In this document: piece after piece, positions 1 through 9,100 of the stretch
How the letters are laid out: each line of letters starts with the position of its first letter
How positions within the stretch are numbered: position 1 is the first letter of the stretch
Source: CAYTSA01 sp964440345
Lineage (GTDB): Bacteria > Desulfobacterota > Desulfovibrionia > Desulfovibrionales > Desulfovibrionaceae
DNA length: 15,951 bases
Assembly (NCBI GenBank): GCA_964440345.1
Contig: CAYTSA010000091.1
Location: 1-15,951 of the forward strand
Direction of reading: 5' to 3'
The notes under the pieces: model-generated
Told to the model about the DNA's origin: nothing
The model's database searches: none
The model's input: only the letters and a program-made list of their open reading frames with translations
Made by a program: the position numbers and the translations under genes

Positions 1-1
1 C

Positions 2-181
2 ATGAACTCCCTGGGCCGCGACCCGTTGCGGGGCGTGGACTACTGGTCCCAGTGGCGGGAGCTGCTGCCCGGGCTCGTCTATCAGGATGTGGACGCGGAC
101 AGCCACCTGGCCATTTTTGACAACCCCGAAGCGCTGCAGGCCATACAAAGGTATTGCGCGGACCTGTACGGCCAGGCAATG
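2..181 (+). other. C-terminal end of an alpha/beta-hydrolase or thioesterase-like domain (partial)
   Basis: Residues 1-60 are not part of an ACP or KS. They contain a Trp-rich stretch (YWSQWRELLPGL, residues 14-25), then DVDADSHLAIF (29-39), then an amphipathic helix up to residue 57. This resembles the last segment of thioesterase/alpha-beta hydrolase domains, where the catalytic His sits in a short x-H-x-x-(M/I) motif followed by a final helix; His35 would be that residue. This is inference from a short piece, as the Ser and Asp of a triad would lie upstream. It could instead be the end of another accessory domain of the preceding module. Confidence 0.4.
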
Positions 182-3100
182 GAGGATCATGCAGTCCATA
201 CGTCAGAAGCGGGACATTTCAACAGCGCCGTGGCCTGGCTGCAGGCGCAGTTCGGGCCGGCCATAGGCCGTGAACCGTACGGCCTGGACCCCGACGAGCC
301 CCTGGAAAGCTACGGCGTGGATTCGTTGCTGGCTACGGAACTGACCGCCATACTGCAACAGACCTTTGGTTCCCTGTCCATAACCATTTTCTATGAATAT
401 CAGACCATTCGGGATATGGCTGGCTATTTGGCCAAGCATTACGGCGAGAAACTGCACGAAATAACCGGGCGGCAGTCCGCGGCGCCAGTGGAGCATACGC
501 AAAAAACGGAGCAGGCTCCCTCGTTGCCGCAGTCTGCATCGACCCCAACTGCGGCTCAGTCTGCGACGCCATTTGGCGCCTGGGACATTGCCGTGGTGGG
601 CCTGTCCGGCCGCTATCCGCAGTCTAAGAATATAGACGAGTTCTGGGAAAATCTGCGCCAGGGCAAGGACTGCATCACCGAAATTCCGCCTGAGCGCTGG
701 GATTGGCGCGAATACTACAGTGACAGCCCCACGGAAAGGGGCAAACACCATAGCAAGTGGGGCGGCTTCATTGCCGGGGTGGAGAACTTCGACCCCCTGT
801 TTTTCAACATCTCCCCGCGCGAAGCCGAGTTCATGGATCCGCAGGAGAGGCTGTTCCTGGAGTGCGCCTGGGCCGCGCTGGAGGACGCCGGCTACTGCCG
901 CGACGGGTTGCAGCGCGCGCAACAGCTGCGCGCGGGCGTCTACTGCGGCGTAATGTTTAGCGAGTATCAGTTCATCGGCGTGGAGGCCAGCCTGCTCGGC
1001 AACAGCCGCGTCACAGGCGGCAGCCGCGCCTCCATAGCCAACCGCGTCTCCTATCTGCTGAACCTCGCCGGGCCCAGCCTGGCGCTGGACACAGCCTGTT
1101 CCTCATCTCTTACCTGTGTATATCTGGCCTGCCAGGACCTGCTGCACGGCGACGCGGACCTGGCTCTGGCCGGGGGCGTGAACCTGAGCCTGCACCCAAA
1201 CAAATACTTGGAGCTGAGCGAAAGCGGCTTCATCTCCACCCAGGGCCGCTGCGAAAGCTTCGGCTTGGGCGGCAATGGCTATATACCGGGCGAAGCCGTT
1301 GGCGTCCTAGTCCTGAAGCGGCTTGCTGACGCTGAGCGCGACGGGGACCATGTCTATGGAGTTATCAAAGGCGGGGCCGTTAACCACGGCGGCAAGACCA
1401 ACGGCTACACAGTGCCCAACCCAAAGGCGCAGCAGCGGGTCATAGAGCAGGCTCTGGAACGGGCGGGGATAAGCGCCAGGGCCGTCTCCTACGTGGAGGC
1501 CCACGGCGCGGGCACGCGTATAGGCGACCCCATCGAAATAGCCGGGCTGGCCAATGCTTTCGCACGGTACACCCAGGATAAGCAATTCTGCGCCGTTGGC
1601 TCAGTAAAGTCGAACATTGGCCACTGCGAGGCCATGGCTGGCGTTTCTGGTCTGACCAAGCTGCTGCTGCAGCTGCAGCACAGGCGGATAGCGCCCTCCC
1701 TGCATGCGCAGACCCTGAATCCGCACATAGATTTTGCGGCTACGCCGTTTGTGGTGAATCAGGAACTGCGGGACTGGGACCGGCCGGTTGTGGACTGCCG
1801 GGAGCAGCCGCGGATCGGGTCTGTTTCCTCCTTTGGCGCTGGCGGGGCAAACGCCCACCTGGTTGTACAAGAGTACGCGCCGCCGCAACGGCCTCAACAA
1901 GAGGAAGGCCCGGCCATGGTCGTGCTCTCCGCCCGGGACGAGGAGCGGCTGCGGGACTATGCCGCGCGTTTGCTGCAGTGGTGCGGCAAACGGCCTGACG
2001 TGAACCTGCATGATATGGCTTACACACTGCAGACAGGGCGGGACGCCATGAGCGCCCGGCTGGGCGCGGCCGTGCACAGCCGGGCCGAGCTGGCCGACAC
2101 GCTGCGAGCCTGGCTGCAGGGTGAACAGTCGGAAAACATCGCCTTTGGCAGCTCGGAAGTGCACAAAAAAATGGCGGCTGTCCTGGCCAACGACGAGGAC
2201 GCGAAAGCCATGGCCGCGGCTTGGCTGCGCAAGGGCAAGCACAACAAGCTGCTGACCGGATGGACGCAGGGATTCCCCGTAGACTGGACTGCGCTGGACG
2301 CCGGCCGCCAGCGCCGGCGCGTCAGCCTGCCCACGTATCCCTTTGCCCGGGAGCGCTACTGGGCGGCGCCGCCGCGAAAGGCAGGCCTGGCCGCGGCAGT
2401 TCTGCACCCCCTTGCGCAGCGCAATGACTCCACCTTTGCCGAGCAACGGTTCAGCGCGGTGTTCAAGGGGACAGAATTCTTCTTGGCCGACCACGTGGTG
2501 CAAGGCGGCAAGACCCTGCCCGGCGTGGCCTATTTGGAGATGGCGCGGGAAACGGCGCGGCGCAGCCTGGGCCTGGGGCCGGACGTAGTGCTGCGCATGC
2601 GCGACGTGGCCTGGCTGCGGCCCATGGCCATGCATGCAGCAACATTGGAAGCATCCATACGTTTAGACGCAGACGAGGGCGGAGACATCCGTGTGCGGGT
2701 GTTCGCAAACGGGGAGCTTCACTGCCAGGCGGTTGTATCCCTGTCTGCAGAAGCGCCGAGCCGGCTGGATATTGAGGCGCTTCGCGCATCCATGAACCGC
2801 GGCCAGCTGGCTGCGGCCCGGTGCTATCAGGAGTTTGCGGCCATGGGCATAGAGTACGGCCCTGGCCACCGGACTCTGCAGACCGTGTATGTAGGGAATG
2901 GCCAGGCGTTGGGCAAGCTGCAGTTGCCGGAATCATTAATGCATACTTTGGAAGACTATGTTTTGCACCCGGGCCTGGCGGACGGGGCCTTGCAGGCGTC
3001 AATTGGGCTGACGCTGGACCAAAGCGATAGCGCCCGCCCGGCGTTGCCCTTTGCCGTGGAAGAGTTGAGGCTGCAGGGCCCCTGCTCGCGGGAAATGTGG

Positions 3101-6100
3101 TCCTGGGCGCGTTATGCGCCAGGTTCCGGCCCGGATGACGCAACGCCCCGGCTGGATGTGGACCTGTGCGACGCCCAGGGGCGGGTCTGCGCCGTCGTGC
3201 GCGGGCTGGTGTCCAGAAAATTGGACAGTTCCCTGCCCGTGGCTGCGGCGCGGCCAGCCGAGCACGTGGGAGAGCTGACCCTGCGGCCGGTGTGGGATGT
3301 TGTGGCGTTGCAAGCGCAAGAACCCTGGCCCGAGCGCGGCGAAAACATCTGCATTGCCGGCCAGGGGCCGGACGTTGATTTTCTGGCGGCCTATTATCCG
3401 CAAGCCATCAGGCTGACGCCGGAGACGTCCGTTGCCATGGAGGACATTGCAGCCTCGCTGCAAACCCGCGGCCCCGTGGACCACGTGTTCTTCGTTTTTG
3501 CGGCAGATGACGATGCAGCCGCGCCGCTCTACTGTTTTCGGCTGGTCAAGGCGCTGCTGCAGGCAGGCTGCGCACGGCGGGACCTGGGCTGGACCCTGCT
3601 CACCCGCCGCGCGTTTCCCTTCTCCATAAATGACCCCGTAGCCGGTCCCGTGGCTCCGGACCAGGCCGCGTTGCATGGCTTTCTCGGCGCTGTGGCCAAG
3701 GAGCAGCCATTATGGCGCATGCGCATGCTGGACCTGGACGCCGCGCCGCTGGACGAGAGCGTGTTGTGTCTGCCGGCCGACCGGCGGGGCCAGCCCCTGC
3801 GCCGGCGGGGCGGGGAGTGGTGCGGCCGCCGGCTTCTGGCCGTGCAGGACGTGGAGCCAGATGAAGCAACAATGTACCGGACTGGCGGCGTCTATGTGGT
3901 GATTGGCGGCGCCGGCGGCGTGGGCGCCGCCTGGACCGCATACCTGGTCCGCGAATACGCCGCCCATATATATTGGATAGGCCGCCGGACAGAGGACGCA
4001 GCCATTGGCCGCAAGCTGGACGCGCTGGCGCAGCTGGGGCCGAGGCCGCAGTACCTGGCCGCGGACGCGGCCGATACTGAGCAGCTGGAGCAGGTCCGCC
4101 AACGCATACGGCAGGAACACCCGCGTATCCATGGCGTGGTCCACGCGGCCATGGTCTTTGACGCCCGGCCCGTGCGCGACCTGCCGGAGGAAGCGTTTCT
4201 GGCTGGCTACGCGGCCAAGGCCGGGGTCTGCCGGGCCGTGGCCCGGGTCCTTGCCGCGGAGGAGCTGGATTTTGCGCTGTTTTTTTCGTCCATTATCACC
4301 TTTGCCCGAAACCCGGGCCAGAGCGGCTATGCAGCCGGCTGCGGGTTCAAAGACGCATTCGCCCAACACTTGGCCCGGCAGTGGGCCTGCCCGGTAAAGA
4401 CAGTCAACTGGGGCTACTGGGACCAGCTGGAGCAGGGCGAGGACCCCAGCGCCGAAGCGCGGCAGGCCTTTGACCGGCTGCAGGAGCTGGGCGTGGGGCT
4501 TATCCGCCAGGCAGAGGCCATGCGGGCGCTGGAGCGGTTGCTGCGCGGCCCGCTGGACCAGATAGGCTACATGAAGACCACTAAGCCGTTTCTGGTGGAG
4601 ACCATGGACCCGGATGAATGGACAACCCTGCTACCCGAGTCTGGCCCAGCAGTTATTGACGCCGTTGCCAAAGCCGAAGCGCCGGCGCCGGACATGCAGC
4701 GGATCCGGGAGCACCGCGCCGGGCCTTTTGCCGCGCTGGACGCTTTGTTGCTGCGGTTGCTGCGGGTCCAGCTGGCGGACGTGGGGACGGACGTGGGGAC
4801 GGACGTGGGGACGGACGACGCGCCGGGCCATTATGGCCGCTGGCTGGCGGCCTCGCGCGTCTTGCTTGCGAACGCGGCCCATGAAGAAGGCGGCCCCTGG
4901 CAAGAGTGGGAGCGGGCAAAGCCGGCCTGGCTGCAGGACGCGAACCTGCGGGCGCACGTAGAGCTGGCCGAAGCGTGTCTGCTGGCCCTGCCAGACATAC
5001 TGGCCGGGCGGCGAAAGGCCACGGACATCATTTTCCCGGATGCATCCATGCAGCTGGTGGAAGGAGTATATAAGGATAACATCATTGCTGATCTTTTCCA
5101 AGAAGTTACCTGCAATGTTGTGGCCGCCTGCCTGGAGGAACAGCTGCGTTTGGACCCAGGCGCGCGCATCCGCATACTGGAGGTTGGCGCTGGCGCGGGC
5201 GGGACTACGGCCGGGCTGCTGGAACGCTTGCAACCTTTGGCCGGCGGCATCGAAGAATACTGCTATACTGACGTTTCCCGGGCCTTTTTGCTGCACGCGG
5301 AGGAGCAGTTCGCGCCGGGCCGGCCCTTTGTGCGCACGCAGCTGTTTAATGCGGAAGAACCCCTGGCGGCGCAGGATATAACGCCGGGCCGCTACGATGT
5401 GGTTCTGGCCGCCAACGTGCTGCACGCCACCAGGAACGCACGCCGCAGCCTGCGCAACGTGAAGGCCGCCCTGCGCCGGAACGGCGTGCTGGTGCTGAAC
5501 GAGATAACGGCGAATACGGTCTTTGCGCACCTTACCTTTGGCCTGCTGGAGGGCTGGTGGCGCTATGAAGATAACGCGTTGCGCTTGCCGGGCTGTCCGG
5601 GGCTGGCGCCCGAAGCTTGGCGCATAGCCCTGCAGGACGAGGGTTTTGAGCCGATTCTGTTCCCGGCCAGAGCAACTCACGACCTGGGCCAGCAGATCAT
5701 TGCCGCGCAGTCGAACGGCGTTGTGCGGCAGCCTGGCGCTTCCGCGCTTGCCACAATAGCGCGCCCGAAAACTGCGCGAAAGGCCGAGCGCCCGGCTGTG
5801 AGCGATGAACAGGAGCAGGGCTCGCTGGAATCCAAAACCACGGCCTTTGTCACGCAAATGATCGCCGAAAGTCTGAAGCTGGCGCCGGAGCGCGTGGACC
5901 CGGCCGAGCCCTTTGCCACATATGGCATGGACTCCATTCTGGTGGTCCATTTGACAAACCGTTTGCGCAAGCATTTCGAAGGCATAGGCGCGGCCTTGCT
6001 GTTCGAGACCCAGACCGTGAACGACCTGGCCGGCTATCTGCTACTGGAGCACAGAGCGGCGCTGGAAGCCATGTTTGTCAATGCGCCGGCGGCGGAGGAG

Positions 6101-9100
6101 CCTGAAAAGCCCGCCAAAAAGCAACTGTCCGCTGCCAAACGGACGACCCTGGCCATGGCCACAACGCCAGCCCCTGGGGCCCGGCCGCAGGACGCCGCCA
6201 TTGTTGGGCTCAGCGGCCGCTATCCCGGCGCCGCGAGCGTGGTGGAGTTTTGGCGCGCGCTGTATCGAGGCGAGGACTGCATCACGGAAATACCCCCCGA
6301 GCGCTGGGACTGGCGGCGTTATTACGATGCCAAACAGGGCAAGGCCGGCAGCTCCTACACCCGGTATGGCGGGTTTGTGGCCGACGCGGACGCCTTTGAC
6401 GCCAGGTTTTTTCGCATATCCCCGCGCGAGGCGGAGCGTATGGACCCGCAGGAACGGCTTATGCTGCAAACGGCCTGGCATTGTCTGGAGGACGCGGGGT
6501 ACACGCCGGAGACCGTCTTCGCGTCGCGCCGGGTGGGCGTCTTCGTGGGCGTGATGAACAATACCTACGGACCGCAGCCGAGTTTCGCCTTTATTGCCAA
6601 CAGGGTGTCATTTGCGTTGGATTTTCGAGGTCCGTCCCTGGCCGTGGATACGGCCTGTTCTTCGTCGCTGAGTGCGGTGCACCTGGCCGTGGAGTCCATC
6701 CGCAGCGGCGGTTGTGACTGCGCCCTGGCCGGCGGGGTGAACCTGAACCTGCATCCCGTGCATTATTCCGGGCTCAGCGAGATGACCATGCTCACGCCCG
6801 GGCCGGCCTGCCGGGCATTCGGCGCCGGGGCGGACGGGTTTGTGGCCAGCGAGGGCGTGGGCGCGGTGCTGCTCAAGCCCCTGGACGCGGCTCTGGCCGA
6901 CCGCGACCACATCTACGGCGTGATCAAGGGAACCATGCTCAACTCTGGCGGCCGGACCCACGGCTTTACCGTGCCCAACCCCGCGGCCCAGGCAGAGGTC
7001 ATTGCCGCGGCTCTGGACCAGGCCGGGGCAGACCCGCGCCAGATAGGCTATGTGGAAGCGCACGGCACGGGCACAGCCCTGGGCGACCCCATAGAGATAG
7101 CCGGGCTGGCAAAGGTTTTTGGCAAGGCGGGAAACGGGTCGTGCGCCATTGGTTCGGTAAAGTCGAATATCGGCCACGCCGAGAGCGCCGCGGGCATAGC
7201 CGGCCTGACCAAAGTGTTGCTGCAGCTGCGCCACGGCAAGCTGGCCCCCACCCTGCACGCCGGGCAGCCAAACCCGGAGATAGATTTTGCGGCCACGCCC
7301 TTTGTGCTGCAACGCGAGCCTGCGCAGTGGCGGCGGCCCGTGGTTGACGGCCGGGAGCATGCGCGCATGGCCGGCCTTTCCTCCTTTGGCGCGGGCGGGG
7401 CCAACGCGCATGTGGTGATCGCCGAGTATCTGGAACCGGAGCGCGAATTGGCGGCGCCCGAATCCGGCCCCTGGCCCGTGATCCTCTCCGCCGCCACGGA
7501 AAAACAACTGCGCGAATATGCATCGAATGTAGTGGACTACTTGGGAAATGGCGGCCCCGGCCCAGCACAGCCGCAAGCGCGGCTCAGCGAGCTGCTGGCC
7601 GAAGTGCTGGGGGTGGACCCGGCGGACCTGGGCCTGGATGAGCCCCTGGCCGAATACGCCGAGCCAGTGCAGCGCATGCAGCTGCTGCAGGCTGTGCAGG
7701 AGGAGTTCCCGGCGACGCGGAACACGCCGGAATTGCAAGAGGCCCCTACGCTGCGGGCCATGGCGGAGAAACTGGCCGGGCCGGGCCATGCGTCCAATAG
7801 TGTCGATATTTCTGTGCGGGATGTGGCCTACACCCTGCAAACAGGCCGCGTGGAGCTGTCGGAGCGGCTGGGTCTGCTGGCCGGTTCGCTTGAAGAACTG
7901 GCGGATGCGCTGTCCGCTTTTGTGCGCGGCGAAGCCGCTTCCGGGCTGTATCGCGAGCGGGTTCAGGGCAAGTCTGCGCCGGCAGTGGAAAGCAAGGACG
8001 CCGCGGAACTGCTGCAAGCCTGGGTGCAGGGCGCTGCAGTGGATTGGACTGTGCTGTATGGCGAGCCGGCGCCGCGCCGGGTCAGCCTGCCGGGATATCC
8101 CTTTGCCCGGGACCGTTTCTGGATGGCGCCCACGGCGCTGTTTCTGCCCTACGCCCCCTACATGAAAGATACAAAAATGTCCGTCCAGAAAATTGGACAA
8201 AGCGGCGAAGCAACGCAGTGCGTCTTTCTGCCCCGCTGGGAACGCGTGGAGCAGGTTGCGGCGCCTGCGCCGCCGCGCCGCCTGGCCCTTGTATACGGGA
8301 CCGAGTCTGTTCTGGCTGCAGAGTTCCAGGCTCGGTACGAGTGTGCGCCGCTGCCTTTGGACGCAGACTGCGACGCCGGCCAATGGGCGCAAGAGGTTGC
8401 GGCCTGTGACGCGCTGGTGTTTCTGGCGGATACAAAGCTGGGTCCATTGGCCGGCGCGGAGGACGCGCGAAAAAGCCTGCAGCGCAATGAAATGCTGTTT
8501 TTTCGGCTGATTCGCTCGCTTATGCAGCGGTTGGGCCGTGACGATGTGCTGGACTGCTATCTGGTTGCCGTGGACGCGGCTATGCCGCGCGGGGCCGGGC
8601 TTTTGGGGTTGGCTTGTTCCCTGGCCCAGGCTGACCGGCGTTTTCACGTGCGCAACATCCGTTTGGCTGGGGATAGCAGCGGCATGGCCGCGCGCATACT
8701 TGCCGAACCGCCAATTGAACGGGGCGAGCCCGTGCGGTTGCAGGGTGACGCCCGCTTCCGGCAACAGTTCGCGCCGCTTGACCAGGCGAGCCTGCCGGCC
8801 GGTTCCGGCCTGCGGCGCTACGGGACCTATGTGATTGTGGGCGGCGCCGGAACCCTGGGGCGCGCGCTGACGCGGCGCCTGGTGGACGATTACGCCGCCA
8901 CGGTGGTCTGGTTGGGCCGCACGCCGGCGGACGCCCCGGCCCTGGTTGCCAAGCTGTCCGAATATCCCGAAAACACCAGGCCGAAGTACATACAGGCCAA
9001 CGCAGCCCGGGCCGAGGACATGGCCGCGGCTGTCGCCCATATACAGGAAACGCGCCAACGCATCCACGGCGTGTTCTTTGCCGGCCTGTCATTGCAGCTG

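Larger units (their letters stand above)
4682..5725 (+). other. MT1 C-methyltransferase domain (module A)
   Basis: Residues 1561-1908 transfer a methyl group from SAM to the alpha carbon of the ACP-bound beta-ketoacyl chain. A helical N-terminal part (1561-1670) contains a perfect DVGT x3 repeat. It is followed by LPDILAGRRKATD and the SAM-binding motif I ILEVGAGAGGTT (1725-1736). Other conserved pieces are YCYTDVSRAF, and AANVLHAT with His1808 and LVLNEI with Glu1834, matching the His/Glu pair reported for PKS C-methyltransferases. The KR-MT-ACP order is common in trans-AT PKSs. Confidence 0.93.

Noticed and set aside
2..4. ATG at the window edge as the gene start
   Set aside because: The following residues look like the end of a domain, not an N-terminus, and only one base upstream is visible, so no start signal can be judged.
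5061..5066. AAGGAG in an AT-richer patch, resembling a ribosome binding site
   Set aside because: No start codon follows at suitable distance, and it lies within the conserved MT1 coding sequence with no break in the main frame.
8123..8221. Search for a DH domain in module B
   Set aside because: Only about 33 residues separate the KS2 linker box from KR2, and no HxxxGxxxxP motif is present.
6608..9067. Long open frame on the - strand (819 codons), with similar ones at 13601-15913, 11438-13558, 4631-5974, 1601-2635 and 9389-10405
   Set aside because: All lie in the antisense frame that shares codon boundaries with the PKS. Stops there arise only from + strand TTA, CTA or TCA codons, which this gene rarely uses, so long antisense frames are expected. 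Their translations are Arg/Gln/His-rich and show no recognisable domain.
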